DNA of 64,000 nt from CAWAVN01 sp963844315 (GTDB lineage Bacteria > Planctomycetota > Planctomycetia > Planctomycetales > Planctomycetaceae): the NCBI GenBank assembly GCA_963844315.1, contig CAWJOC010000034.1, positions 186,001 through 250,000 on the forward strand, written 5' to 3'. The first letter of the stretch is position 1. Each line of letters begins with the position of its first letter. Positions 29,439-39,833 of the stretch are shown in pieces. The notes beneath the pieces are model-generated. The model saw only the letters and a list, made by a program, of their open reading frames with translations. It had not been told where the DNA came from and searched no databases. The position numbers and the translations under genes were made by a program.

Positions 29439-29886
29439 CAAACTTTGGGGAAAATACGCGGCATCACTGGAACAAACCGTCAACATATGTGTTCAATGAT
29501 AAGTGAACCGTGCCCGTTCCGCACCCCCATGTCTGACCCTCGAAACCATTTCGTCGAGGGATTCTTCGGAACCCTAAGGGGAAACTCGGATATAACTCCT
29601 TTTTCTCATTGTGCTTATCTTTACAATCAGAATGGTGATGGTTCCTGAACTCGGAAAAATCCCGCTGTCAAAATGTTACAATCCAGAGTCTTGCTTTCTT
29701 GGAACAACATAAGTAAATTAACATTGGAATTGGTGGATGTATTCGAATCCACCATTGTTTCTCGGCGCGTGAGAGGGTTGGGCATCCCCACCTGTGCGTG
29801 AGATTGAGAAAACCACTTTTGATCCCTTTGCATTCGCATTTCCTACATTTCGCATGTTTTCTTTCTTTTTTCAGGAGTCGCCGAAA
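29439..29886. other. AT-rich leader region of the DUF1559 pair
   Basis: About 450 bases without a convincing gene and clearly richer in A+T than its surroundings. A weak hairpin (CCCTCGA...TCGAGGG) lies near 29537-29561. The end of the region (TTTTTTCAGGAGTCGCC) is repeated before the second DUF1559 gene at 31021-31045. A promoter for the pilin-like genes is expected here. Confidence 0.45.
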
Positions 29887-30927
29887 ATGCCTACACCGAT
29901 CGGTTCCCTTCCGCATTCGAAACCCAAACCTGCCCGCAGGGCTTTCACCTTGATTGAACTCTTGGTGGTGATCGCGATCATCGCGATTTTGATCGCCCTC
30001 TTATTGCCGGCCGTGCAACAAGCCCGCGAAGCCGCCCGGCGGAGCACTTGCAAAAACAACATGAAGCAGTTGGCCTTGGCACTGCACAACTACCATGAAT
30101 CCGCCGGTTGCTTCCCTTACTCCACCCTGGCGGATGCCTCGATGGATGCCAACCCCTCCGGCACGGGAGCTCCCCAAAAGTTAGGGATGCGCGGGAAGAA
30201 CAAGCGGGGCTGGGTGGATGTTCTGCCGTATTTCGATCAGGGTCCCCTGTTCGAGCGCGCGGACCACAACGGAGCGTTCGGCAGCTATGATCGTGGAGGC
30301 ATCGGAATGGAAGGCGATCCCTTTACGAATGGAAATGCCGCCGTGGTCAGCACCCAGTTGCCGATCTTTCTTTGTCCGACCGATGATGGGGATCCCCAGT
30401 ACCGCGGCGCTTCCGTTAATTATTGGATCAGCAGTCAAGCCCATGCAAACAAGCTCTACGGAGCCAAAACCAGTTACGACATGTCTGTGATCCGTTATTC
30501 GAATAACCGCCATTTGTGGGTCGATGAAAACAAGCTGGCCCGGCCGTTGTTTGGGGTGCATTCGAATTCCAAGATCAAAGATATTTACGATGGGTCGACC
30601 AACACGGTCATGTTGATTGAGAGCACGCTGGAAGTTCGCAACGGGATCCAAAATACTTGGGGTTACTCCAAATGGGTCGGCAATGGGATTGACTTTAGCC
30701 TGGCCACGGAAGGGATTAACTTCTTGCTTTGTTGCTCTTGGGCTCCTCCCATGACTGAGGTTCCCGGCCGGACCGCGAACTGGGGTGCTCCAGGAAGCCA
30801 GCACACGGGCGGATGCTTCGTCGCTTTGGGCGATGGCTCGGTGCGGTTCATCAGTGAAAACATCGATCACACCACCCGGCGACGGTTAGGATGGATTGGC
30901 GACCGTCAACCAATCGGAGAATTCTAA
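29887..30927 (+). CDS. DUF1559 pseudopilin-like protein, copy 1
   Basis: 346 residues from ATG 29887 (AGGAG eight bases upstream). A basic head (KPKPARRA) precedes the type IV pilin-like N-methylation segment FTLIELLVVIAIIAI; the cleavage residue is Ala rather than the usual Gly. A DUF1559 domain follows (ARRSTCKNNMKQLALALHNYHE), ending with the H-X9-DG signature HTGGCFVALGDGSVRF. Planctomycetes encode dozens of these; they are probably exported through a type II/IV-pilus-like machine, and their function is unknown. The gene is duplicated 119 bases downstream. Confidence 0.9.
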   Translation: MPTPIGSLPHSKPKPARRAFTLIELLVVIAIIAILIALLLPAVQQAREAARRSTCKNNMKQLALALHNYHESAGCFPYSTLADASMDANPSGTGAPQKLGMRGKNKRGWVDVLPYFDQGPLFERADHNGAFGSYDRGGIGMEGDPFTNGNAAVVSTQLPIFLCPTDDGDPQYRGASVNYWISSQAHANKLYGAKTSYDMSVIRYSNNRHLWVDENKLARPLFGVHSNSKIKDIYDGSTNTVMLIESTLEVRNGIQNTWGYSKWVGNGIDFSLATEGINFLLCCSWAPPMTEVPGRTANWGAPGSQHTGGCFVALGDGSVRFISENIDHTTRRRLGWIGDRQPIGEF

Positions 30928-31045
30928 CCAAAAACCAGACCGACTTAGGTCTTTCCATTTTGGAGGTTCATTCCTTGAGTGGGCCTCTCTCTTCAACATT
31001 ATTCACTTTCATTGGCACTTTTTCTTTTATTCAGGAGTCGCCCAA

Positions 31046-32115
31046 ATGTTCGCGTCAAAAGACTCCCTCTCGGGATCTGGCATTCCCCTTGAACCACATC
31101 GGATAGGAAAACCCGTTCGATTTCACAGGGCTTTCACCCTGATCGAACTCTTGGTGGTGATCGCGATCATCGCGATTTTGATCGCCCTCTTATTGCCGGC
31201 CGTGCAACAAGCCCGCGAAGCCGCCCGGCGGAGCACTTGCAAAAACAACATGAAGCAGTTGGCCTTGGCGCTGCACAACTACCACGAATCCGCCGGTTGC
31301 TTCCCTTACTCCACCCTGGCGGATGCCTCGATGGATGCCAACCCCTCCGGCACGGGAGCTCCCCAAAAGTTAGGGATGCTCGGGAAGAACAAGCGGGGCT
31401 GGGTGGATGTCCTGCCGTATTTCGATCAGGGTCCCCTGTTCGAGGCGCGGACCACAATGGAGCGTTCGGCAGCTATGATCGTGGAGGCATCGGAATGGAA
31501 GGCGATCCCTTTACGAATGGAAATGCCGCTGTGGTCAGCACGCAGTTGCCGATCTTTCTTTGTCCGACTGATGATGGGGATACTCAATATCGAGCCAACT
31601 CCGCCAACTATCGAATCAGTGATCTAGCGTTTCAAAACCGGCTCTACGGAGCCAAAACCAGTTACGACATGTCTGTGATCCGTTATTCGAGCAACCGCCA
31701 TTTGTGGGTCGATGAAAACAAGCTGGCCCGGCCGTTGTTTGGGGTGCATTCGAATTCCAAGATCAAAGATATTTACGATGGGTCGACCAACACGGTCATG
31801 TTGATCCACCAAACATTGGATCTTCGCGACGGCATCGCCAATACATGGGGTTACTCCAAGTGGGTCGGCAACGGAATTGATTTCACACATGCCTCGGTAG
31901 GGATTAATCACTTGCTCTGTTGCTCTTGGGCTCCTCCCTTGACAGAGGTTCCTGGGCGACTCTCGAGCTGGGGAACTCCGGGAAGCCAGCACACGGGCGG
32001 ATGCTTCGTCGCTTTGGGCGATGGCTCGGTGCGATTCATCAGTGAAAACATCGACCACACCACCCGGCGACGGTTAGGATGGATTGGAGACCGTCAACCA
32101 ATCGGAGAATTTTAA
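31046..32115 (+). CDS. DUF1559 pseudopilin-like protein, copy 2, one frameshift
   Basis: From ATG 31046 (same AGGAGTCGCC context as copy 1) a different head (MFASKDSLSGSGIPLEP) leads into a pilin segment and DUF1559 domain almost identical to copy 1. At about 31447 one base is missing compared with copy 1 (TTCGAG-GCGC instead of TTCGAGCGCGC), which shifts the frame. The rest reads as in copy 1 and ends with the same H-X9-DG block. The segment around 31590-31640 differs (ANSANYRISDLAFQNRL), as does the stretch near 31805-31905. This is a recent tandem duplicate; the indel may be real or a sequencing error. Confidence 0.85.
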
Positions 32116-32427
32116 CCAAAACCGATGGGAACCCATTCGAATGGCTCGCCCTCTCCCGCCAAGGCGAGTGGCGAGCCATCATTGAATGATTCCCGCAAAA
32201 CCCTTTGTTGGAAACCTCGGTGGCTCGCCGGACCACACGACCGGCGATGTCCCTCCCAAGGAATGATTGTTAGAAACTGTCCCATAAAGTAATAATGAGC
32301 GGCACGGCGCTAGCCGCCGGTCGAGTATAGAGCACACAAACTTACACAGACCGGCGGTTCGCCGTGCCGCTCATTTACTCTATGTTCTTGGTTTACGAAC
32401 TTGCGTGCACTGGTTAGGAAACTGAAG
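32116..32427. repeat. Intergenic region made of inverted repeats
   Basis: Three structures lie here: a hairpin ATGGCTCGCC / GGCGAGCCAT (32141-32150 with 32170-32179); a weaker TCGCCGG...CCGGCGA hairpin near 32225-32248; and a long element at 32273-32373. The last begins GAAACTGTCCCATAA (shared with 60047) and carries arms TGAGCGGCACGGCG (32296) and CGCCGTGCCGCTCA (ending 32373). No gene is seen. Confidence 0.7.
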
Positions 32428-32898
32428 ATGAAACGAATGATTGGGACGCTGCTTCTTTTTGGATTGACAGCCGGATGGGTTGGATGCGGTAGTGGTGATG
32501 AGGGTTTGAAAGACGACACGGCCCAACTCACACCCGCCGGAGGAACTGTCACCCTCGATGGCGAGCCTTTGGCCTACGCATCGGTGCAGTTTATTCCGCA
32601 GAGTGCGGACCAACAGGGAGCGTATTATGGCTCAACCGACATGGCAGGGAAGTTCGAACTCCAGAATGCCCGCGGCCGCTTGGGAGCCGAGGCCGGTCAG
32701 TTTACCGTCGTGATTTCCAAATTCGCTCAAAAAGACGGGACCCCGCTGCCGCCCGATGCCGACTCCGGCGACGTCGCGGCTTTGGGAATGGAACATCTTC
32801 CTCCCAACTACAGCGACCCGAATAAGAGCGAAATTCGGGCGACCATCCCTCCCGGCGGGAAATCGGATTTTGAGTTTCCCTTGAAATCAAAGAAATAG
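32428..32898 (+). CDS. Lipoprotein with carboxypeptidase-regulatory-like fold
   Basis: 156 residues. MKRMIGTLLLFGLTAGWVGC is a lipoprotein signal with a GWVGC lipobox-like end. The mature part PAGGTVTLDGEPLAYASVQF and YGSTDMAGKFELQN is the transthyretin/CNA-B-like beta-sandwich common in planctomycete lipoproteins that follow DUF1559 genes. Starting at the upstream ATG 32401 would spoil the signal sequence. It is followed after 14 bases by the FG-GAP gene. Confidence 0.82.
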   Translation: MKRMIGTLLLFGLTAGWVGCGSGDEGLKDDTAQLTPAGGTVTLDGEPLAYASVQFIPQSADQQGAYYGSTDMAGKFELQNARGRLGAEAGQFTVVISKFAQKDGTPLPPDADSGDVAALGMEHLPPNYSDPNKSEIRATIPPGGKSDFEFPLKSKK

Positions 32899-32912
32899 AC
32901 GGCCGGTGTGCC

Positions 32913-34262
32913 TTGGAAAGTCAATCGGCGGACGGGAATGGAGATGGAGCCTGGTCGAGACCCCGCCTTCAATATCAAGTGGCGGCTTTACTGGGCTTGG
33001 CGATACTTCTCCCCGGCTTGATCGTCTACATCTGGCCTCGACTGCCAACCCTTGGCTCCCTGTCGGAATTGAAGAGCGGCGGGAATTCCTATCCCACATC
33101 CGATAACTTACGCTTCGAGCGAGTCGTCGTTGGTCCTAAACCCATAGGCCTGCCGCTCATCTCGAACGTCAAGATTGTCGATTTTGACGGGGACGGGAAC
33201 GCGGAAGTCCTCGCTTGCGATGGACTGCGCAACGAGGTTCTCCTCTACCATTCAAACGCTCAAGGGGGTTGGCGGGAAGAGATTCTTGGCCAGAACCTTT
33301 CCGCGCCCGCCCATGCCACGCCTTGCGACCTGGATGGCAACGGACGCATGGATGTTGTGGTGGCGGTCCTTGGCAATTTGGAACCCGATGACGGCGTGAT
33401 TGGGAAAGTCGTGGTCCTGGAGAACACGCCTGAGGGATTTCACACCCATACCATTCTCGACGATGTGCGGCGAGTGGCGGACGTGCAAGTGGCCGACTTG
33501 AACGCTGATGGAAAGCTCGACATCGCCGTGGGGATTTTTGGCTATAATCGGGGCGGCGTCACTTGGCTGGAAAATGTTGGAGGGTTTCGTTTTCGCGAAC
33601 ACCCACTCCTCTCCCGGCCGGGCGTGATCCACGTGCCCATCGCGGATTTCAACGGCGACAAACAACCGGACATTGCGGCGGTTGTCACTCAGGACGAAGA
33701 AGAGCTTTGGACTTTCGAGAATCTCGGTGGGGGAGAATTTCGCCCGCGGCAAATCTGGCAGTCGTTCAACTTTGATTTAGGGTCCGCGGGATTGCTGGCG
33801 GACGACTTGAACAACGATGGCCGAGTCGACCTGATCTTGCCCGCCGGGGACAACCTGGAAGATTTGGATCCCTATCCCCAGCCCTATCATGGCTGCTTCT
33901 GGTTCGAGAACCTGGGCGATTGGAAGTTTGAGCCGCGTCGGATCTCCCACTTTGGGGGAACGTACGCTGCCGCCGTGGGCGATTTGAACGGCGATGCCCA
34001 CAAGGACATCGTTTTGGTCAGCATGGCCAACGATTGGCGGCGCGAGGGGCACGCCAGCATCATCTGGCTTGAAAACGATGGACGGCAAAACTTTCAGCCC
34101 TGGCAGATCGATGATTTCCCAACGCATTTTGTGACGGTCGGAATCGGCGACTTGTCGGGGGATGGCCGCCTCGACATTGTCGCGGGCGGGTTCCACATGC
34201 GGGGACCTTTCAATCGCGTGGGCCGAATCACCGCTTGGATCAATCAAGGAAGCTCGCCATGA
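32913..34262 (+). CDS. FG-GAP/VCBS beta-propeller protein, membrane-anchored
   Basis: 449 residues if the TTG at 32913 is used; no better in-frame start is evident, so the N-terminus is uncertain. One membrane segment (VAALLGLAILLPGLIVYIW, about 23-41) precedes at least six Ca-binding loops of the DxDGDG type: VDFDGDGNAEVL, CDLDGNGRMDVV, ADLNADGKLDIA, ADFNGDKQPDIA, DDLNNDGRVDLI, GDLNGDAHKDIV, GDLSGDGRLDIV. These mark a seven-bladed propeller facing the periplasm or outside. The stop overlaps the next gene's ATG (ATGA). Confidence 0.85.
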   Translation: MESQSADGNGDGAWSRPRLQYQVAALLGLAILLPGLIVYIWPRLPTLGSLSELKSGGNSYPTSDNLRFERVVVGPKPIGLPLISNVKIVDFDGDGNAEVLACDGLRNEVLLYHSNAQGGWREEILGQNLSAPAHATPCDLDGNGRMDVVVAVLGNLEPDDGVIGKVVVLENTPEGFHTHTILDDVRRVADVQVADLNADGKLDIAVGIFGYNRGGVTWLENVGGFRFREHPLLSRPGVIHVPIADFNGDKQPDIAAVVTQDEEELWTFENLGGGEFRPRQIWQSFNFDLGSAGLLADDLNNDGRVDLILPAGDNLEDLDPYPQPYHGCFWFENLGDWKFEPRRISHFGGTYAAAVGDLNGDAHKDIVLVSMANDWRREGHASIIWLENDGRQNFQPWQIDDFPTHFVTVGIGDLSGDGRLDIVAGGFHMRGPFNRVGRITAWINQGSSP

Positions 34263-35637
34263 TTGAATTGCGGCGCGTTTTGATCCTCGTTGTCGCGATA
34301 GAATTGCTTGTCGGCGGCGTCCTCGTCGGAAGACGGTTAGGGAATCCTGCCCCTCCCCTGCCCGATGGGAGCCAACTCGATTCGCTCACCGCCCAGCAAC
34401 TCGACCGCGTTCGCAGGCGGGCCATTCATGGAGGCTGGGAGCCGTGGCGAAACTATGCGCAGGCTCTTTTGGGGCAGGGATTCTACGCCGAGGCCGAGCA
34501 GGCGTTTCGCATCGCGCACGATTTGAATCCCGACGACCAGGAAACGCTTTATGGCTTGGGATTCTCTCTGGAACGGATGGGCCGTTTGGAGGAATCGATC
34601 CCGATCCTAGAGCAAGTGGCGTCGATGAGCGATGATGAATTGTCGCAAACGTGCTGGTACCAAATCGGTCGCGGCTATTTGCGACTTGAGAAAGTTCAGG
34701 CAGCGGAACAAGCATTTCGCCGGATCGAGACCTTTCCCGCGGCGGCGTTTCACCTGGCGAAGATTCAAGTTCGCACGGGGCGGGCTAAGGAAGCATTGCC
34801 TCTCATCGAGCAATCTCTAAAACAGTTTCCAAACTCCTTGAAATTCATCCAGCTTCAGGCCCGCGCCGCGGAGGCGTTGGGCGATATGGAAACGGCTCAA
34901 GAATTGTACGATCGGGAAAGCCGCGCGGAGGCGAATCTGACTTTGGAGTACGGGATGAGTTTCTTCACTTTGTATCGGTCGAAACATGGATTGGAGAAAC
35001 TGTTTGCCGATTGCGTTCGCTTGCGAAGCACCGCCCCGGTTTCCGAGCAGGTCGGCTGCATCGAAAGAGCCTTGACGATCGTGAGATCGGAAAACTTGAT
35101 TCAATACGCCCGCATCTATGTCGCCGCGGCGGAACTGGCTCTCGGCACGGGCGATCCAGACCGGACGCTGGACCTGCTGGATGAGCTAAAGGCTCTGGAA
35201 TATCAGACTCCCTGGACGTTGCAGCTCCGTGGGGAAGCCTTGTTTCAATTGCAGGAACCCCAGCGGCGCGAGAGGCTTGGGAACAAAGCCTTGCTTTGCG
35301 TCCCTCGCCGGAAGCTCACCAAAAACTGGCCACGTTTTTCGAACAGCGGGGAGAAACCGGGGAAGCGGTCCCACACCGCGCCAAAGCCCATCACCTCCAG
35401 GGATTGGATTCTTACCGCAGCAATCTCATTGAACAGGCCCAGGCTCAGTTTCAAGCGGCTTTGGACCTCGATCCCTCGCGAGCGCAATCCTGGTACAATT
35501 TGGGAGAAACCCATCGGCTTCTCGGCAACACCGAAAAGGCCCGTGCCAATTACCAGCAGTGTCTAAAGCTGGATGAACACTATCAGCGAGCCAGAATCGC
35601 CCTGGAGAAGTTGGATCTCGAAATCCAGCATCGTTAG
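34259..35637 (+). CDS. Membrane-anchored TPR protein, one frameshift
   Basis: ATG 34259 overlaps the previous stop. A membrane anchor (VLILVVAIELLVGGVLVG) is followed by TPR repeats: YAQALLGQGFYAEAEQAFRI, LYGLGFSLERMGRLEESIPI, GRGYLRLEKVQAAEQAF, AKIQVRTGRAKEALPLIEQ. The frame shifts near 35280 and continues as QKLATFFEQRGETGEAVPH and WYNLGETHRLLGNTEKARAN to 35637. Total about 459 codons. With the FG-GAP gene it forms a coupled pair, probably parts of one envelope complex; propeller-plus-TPR pairs are common in this phylum. Confidence 0.83.
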
Positions 35638-35647
35638 AGGCTTTGCC

Positions 35648-36568
35648 CTAAGAGCGACCTGCGACTGCCGGTTGCTTTTTGGGCGGGAGGGCTTTGGGAT
35701 CGATGTTCAATCGCCCGCATTGGCGGTTGGGGCAGCGGTAGAGTTTGGGGGCGATCAGGTGGGTGTCGTCCAACTCCGTTTCGCAGGTCTGGCAAACAAT
35801 CGGAAGGGCGGCGGCTTCCTCGTGCGCCTTGCGTTCCGCTTCGATGCGGGCCTCGTCGGCGGCGAGGTTAGCGATGGAGAGGCTGCCGTCCCGGTCGGCT
35901 TTTAATTCTCGCGTGTTTTCATTGAGCAGCGGGAACATCAACAACCCGCCGAGAAACCCTCCCAGGTGCGCCCACCAGGCCACGCCGCCGCCCTCTTCCG
36001 GATTGGAACTCATCACGCCCAAGAGTTGCAATCCGACCCAAACCGCCGCGAAGCAGAGGGTTGGCATATAGAAGAAGTGGGGACGGAAGAACAACCACAG
36101 CATGCAACGGACTTTGGTGTGGACGCCGAACTTGAACGAATACGCCCCGATCATGCCCGCAATCGCGCCGCTCGCGCCCACGCAGGGAATCGTGCTGCCC
36201 CAATTGAAAGCGCACCACGCCGCGCCCGCCGCCAATCCGCAGGCCAAATACATGACCAGAAACCGCACAGGCCCCAGCATCTCTTCCAGCGTCCACGAGA
36301 ATGCCCACAGCACCACCATGTTCCCAACAAAGTGCGTCATCCCGGCGTGCAGGAACATGGAGGTATAGATCGTCAGATAGTTTCCGTTGGCCAGATCCAC
36401 CGGCTGGAGACCCCATTTCAAAATGAAGTCCATGTAGAGCAGCCCCGTGGGATCGTCGGCGATCAAACGGAACTGGTAAACGAAGACCATCAAATTCAAT
36501 GCGATGAGCACGCTCGTCATGATCGGCGGCTGGCGTTTTTCGACATCATCATACAGGGGAACAAACAT
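35648..36568 (-). CDS. Rhomboid-family intramembrane serine protease with zinc-ribbon tail
   Basis: 306 residues. The rhomboid core has HAGMTHFVGNM in helix 2 (His79 and Asn83), the nucleophile Ser133 in CVGASGAIAG, and the partner His201 in WWAHLGGFLGG, so the catalytic dyad is intact. Six membrane segments lie between residues 17 and 215. The C-terminal tail has a zinc ribbon, CQTCETEL and CPNRQCGR, probably cytoplasmic. It converges with the TPR gene, with only 10 bases between the stops. Confidence 0.9.
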   Translation of the reverse strand: MFVPLYDDVEKRQPPIMTSVLIALNLMVFVYQFRLIADDPTGLLYMDFILKWGLQPVDLANGNYLTIYTSMFLHAGMTHFVGNMVVLWAFSWTLEEMLGPVRFLVMYLACGLAAGAAWCAFNWGSTIPCVGASGAIAGMIGAYSFKFGVHTKVRCMLWLFFRPHFFYMPTLCFAAVWVGLQLLGVMSSNPEEGGGVAWWAHLGGFLGGLLMFPLLNENTRELKADRDGSLSIANLAADEARIEAERKAHEEAAALPIVCQTCETELDDTHLIAPKLYRCPNRQCGRLNIDPKALPPKKQPAVAGRS

Positions 36569-37072
36569 GATGACCGGCCCTCGAATGTTGTTTTGCGATT
36601 CGGAAAATCACCCCATCCGCGGAAGTGGCGCATGGGCATGTTCAAAAACCTAGTTCAGAATCGGCCACGTGCAACCTGAACTTTTGCGGTTTGGGCCAGG
36701 ATTCGGCATGACTCAATCCGCATTCTTCGCACAACCCCACCCCGGCGGGTTTTCCTAGATTCGCGGATCCGAACGAGTGGTCCATAACTAGCGGCCTGTT
36801 GCGAAATTGTCTCATGGATTTCCGGCAGCGTGAACGGGACGTGGTAGGCTTTGGGTGATTGATGTTCTGACCCATTCCGGGGGAGAGTCCCCCGCTTTTG
36901 GAGTGAGTCATTTTGTTGCACGAGGCAACCCACCGGCGATTCGGAATCAGAGAGCCAGTGGGCAGGCGACCGCTTGGGGTCCGTCTTGACGGAGAACTTC
37001 GCGGCCTTCTGCTTGCGCTCGCGGTCCGCGCCCGTGGGGATCCTCTAAACCTTAAGCCCCACGCGAATTGTT
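36569..37072. other. Intergenic region of about 500 bases
   Basis: It separates the divergent rhomboid and ftsK genes. Two overlapping minus-strand frames (36642-36911 and 36655-36933) show protein-like stretches such as GPLVRIRESRKTRRGG but match no family I know. A hairpin GGGGGA-GAG-TCCCCC followed by GCTTTT lies at 36879-36899 and could be a terminator on the plus strand. Confidence 0.4.
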
Positions 37073-39756
37073 ATGCTCGACCTCCGCCGCGTCCGCAATG
37101 ATCTTTTAGCGCTTGGCCTGTTTGCCGCGACCGTGTTCGTGGGCCTGGCCCTTGTCAGCTATAACCCCGCCGACCCGCCCGGTACGGCGGTTTATCCTCC
37201 CCTTGCCGAGACGACGAACCTCTGCGGCAGCGTGGGAGCGGAACTGGCCCATCACTTGTTTGCCTATTTGGGATATGGGGCTTACTTTGTCGTGGTCGGC
37301 ATGATCTCCTCCGATGGCAGGCTGTTTTCCAGGATCGGCCTGGATGGGCTTTTGACCCGCACCTTTGGGCTGCTGATCGCGTTGGCTGCGATGTGCGTGG
37401 GACTGCACGTGCTGCTGCCGGATTTCGGCGAAGGCCCGGTGGTGGGAACCGGCGGATACGTGGGAGCGTGGGGCCAGATCGTCTTGGCCCAGGAATTTGC
37501 CACCGTGGGAAGCTTGATTCTCTTGGGTTCCGTGTTCGCCGCGGGCATGGTTCTTTCGGGGGACGTGGGCGTCTTGGGTTCATTGATTGGAGCCATCGTC
37601 CACTTTGTCACGTCGCCTTGGCGGTTTCTGAAACGGATGTTTTCCGCCCGACCCCGCTGGAAAAAAGACCGCCCTGCCCCGCCCGATAACGAACCAGATA
37701 AACCTTCCCAAGCCGACGACTCGGTCGTCGGAACCGACACCGAAGGTGTCGGCTTGGAAGACAACCTGGATGACGATGGAGATGAGAACCACGTTCCCAT
37801 CTCTATTCCCATTAACGCTCCACCGCGTTTGACTGCCGTGGAGCAACCTGTAGAACCCGCTCCCGTCTGCCGACTGCATCAAACCGATTGCGACGACAGC
37901 GAGGATCTTGCACAGCATTTAATGAAACACGAAGGGACACAGGCCCCGCACTCGCCGAATTCCAGCAAGCGATCCACGCCCAAGCCGAGAGTGCTTCAAG
38001 CCAAGTTGGAAGCGGAAGTGAAAAAGCAGAAAGTGCAGAAACCTGAAAACAATCAGAAAGTGCAGAAGCCTGAAGACAATCATGGGGCTGACGCGGGCAC
38101 CGACCGAAGGTTGGTCTGCTCACCTATGGAAGAACCAAGAGCAATCAAAGTCAATCCGCCACTTTCGGTGCGGGAAACCGTTCTTTCAGCGGATGAAGAC
38201 GAACATGATCCCGAACGCGGCGAATCGGACGTACTGCTACCGCCCTTGGACATTTTGGAACCAGCGGAAGAGTTCCCTTATGAAATCCTCGCCAAGAAAG
38301 CCCAGGGCGATGCCCGGACATTGGAAAAGACCTTCAAGGAATTCGGCTTTAACGTGCAGGTTGTCGAAGTGGATACCGGGCCGGTCGTCACGCAATTTGA
38401 GTTGAATCTCGAAGCCGGTCTCAGGCTCAACAAAATCACCGCGCTGGCGGATGATTTGGCGGTCGCGCTGCGCGTTCCCTCCGTGCGCGTGGTGGCTCCC
38501 ATTCCGGGGAAGAACACCGTCGGCGTCGAAGTCCCCAACGAGCAGCGCACCATGGTCCGCCTCCGGGAATTGATTGAATCCGCTCCCAAAGAACGCTCCT
38601 CCAAACGCATTCCCATTTTCGTTGGCAAAGATGTCAGCGGCCATCCGCTCACGGTTGATCTCACGAAACTCCCGCACCTTTTGATCGCCGGTCGCACCGG
38701 AACGGGCAAGAGCGTGTGCTTAAATGCTTTGATTCTCTCGATCCTGATGACCAGAAGCCCCGATGAAGTCAAGATGCTGATGATCGACCCCAAAATGGTC
38801 GAGCTTAGCCCCTACCGCAGGGTTCCGCATTTGATGCACCCCGTCATCACCGATATGAAGAAAGCCGAAGCGGTGCTGGGTTGGGCGGTGGATAAAATGG
38901 AGGAGCGCTACGACCTCTTGGCCCGCTGCGGTGTCCGGCATCTAGACAGCTACAACAAACTTTCCCGCGAGGAGATTTTGCACCGCCTGGATTTGGATCC
39001 CGAAAACCCCGAAGACATGCTCGAAGCCGAGGCCATTCCCGACCGCATGCCATACATCGTGATTATCGCCGATGAGATGGCCGACATGATTATGACCTGC
39101 GGCAAAGATGTGGAAGGCCATATCGTGCGTCTCGCGCAGAAGTCGTGCGCGGTGGGCATCCATCTGGTGCTCGCCACGCAAAAGCCGACGGTGGATGTCA
39201 TCACGGGCCTCATCAAATCCAACTTGCCCGCACGCATGTCGTTTCAGGTCGCCAGCCGCACCGACAGTCGGGTGGTCCTGGATGAAATGGGCGCCGAGCG
39301 GTTGTTGGGCAATGGCGACATGCTGTATCTGGCTCCGGGAACCAGCAATGTCATCCGGCGCAAGGCGCGTTTGTCAGCGATGAGGAAGTCAACGCAGTGA
39401 TCGATTTCTATTCGATTTACGAGCCGCGCTACAGCACGGAACTGGCCCGCATCCAAGCTCCCCGCTCTGCCCCGGGCAGCGAATCCCAAGCCGACGGCTC
39501 CGCCACTGGTTCGGAAGACCGTGATGAGCTTTACGATGAGGCCGTCGAAATCGTGATCCGCGAGCAATTGGGCAGCGTCTCCCGCTTGCAGCGTTTCCTA
39601 GGCATCGGCTACGGCCGCGCCGCCAGGCTCATCGACTACATGGCCGAAGACGGCATCGTGGGCGATTACAACGGCTCCAAAGCTCGCGAGGTGCTTTACA
39701 CGCTGGAAGAATGGGAGAGCCTCAAAGCCAAGTACGGCGAATCATCTTCGGTCTGA
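37073..39756 (+). CDS. ftsK: FtsK/SpoIIIE DNA translocase, one frameshift
   Basis: FtsK pumps chromosome ends through the closing septum. The N-terminal domain has four membrane segments (residues about 12-185). A long acidic/basic linker (200-390) holds three repeat insertions. The motor follows: PLLIAGRTGTGKS region with Walker A GRTGTGKS near residue 540, MLMIDPKMVELSPY, IVIIADEMADMIM, LVLATQKPTVDVITG and ARMSFQVASRTDSRV. A single-base break near 39362 interrupts the frame after APGTSNVIR. It resumes as AFVSDEEVNAVIDFY and ends with the DNA-reading gamma winged helix (FLGIGYGRAARLIDYM). About 894 codons in total. Two in-frame palindromic elements lie at 37708 and 39486. Confidence 0.92.
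37708..37757. repeat. Double-hairpin element (family A) inside ftsK linker
   Basis: Arms CCAAGCC and GGCTTGG flank CCGAC-gac-tcg-gtc-GTCGG, two bases, and CCGAC-acc-gaa-ggt-GTCGG. It is read in the ftsK frame as QADDSVVGTDTEGVGLE, in the disordered linker between membrane and motor domains. The 50-bp length keeps the frame only with its flanks. Confidence 0.92.
38027..38080. repeat. 27-bp tandem duplication in ftsK linker
   Basis: Two units of 27 bases differ at two positions and encode QKVQKPENN and QKVQKPEDN. About 17 bases later (38097-38115) is a GACCGAAGGTTGGTC hairpin word also present in the family C element at 17700. The linker is thus a site of repeated small insertions. Confidence 0.8.
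39486..39515. repeat. Decayed family A element (left half) in ftsK
   Basis: CCAAGCCGAC-ggc-tcc-gcc then ACTGGTTCGGA matches the left half of the valS copy with drift in the closing arm. It is read as QADGSATGSE, in the same frame as the valS copy (QADGFAVGSD). It sits in the loop between motor and gamma domains. Confidence 0.65.
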
Positions 39757-39833
39757 GGGATATAGAACTTTTGACCGCGAGGAGGTTCTCGTGATAAAAT
39801 GGATTGAAGGCAAACAATCAACGGAGAGCGATT

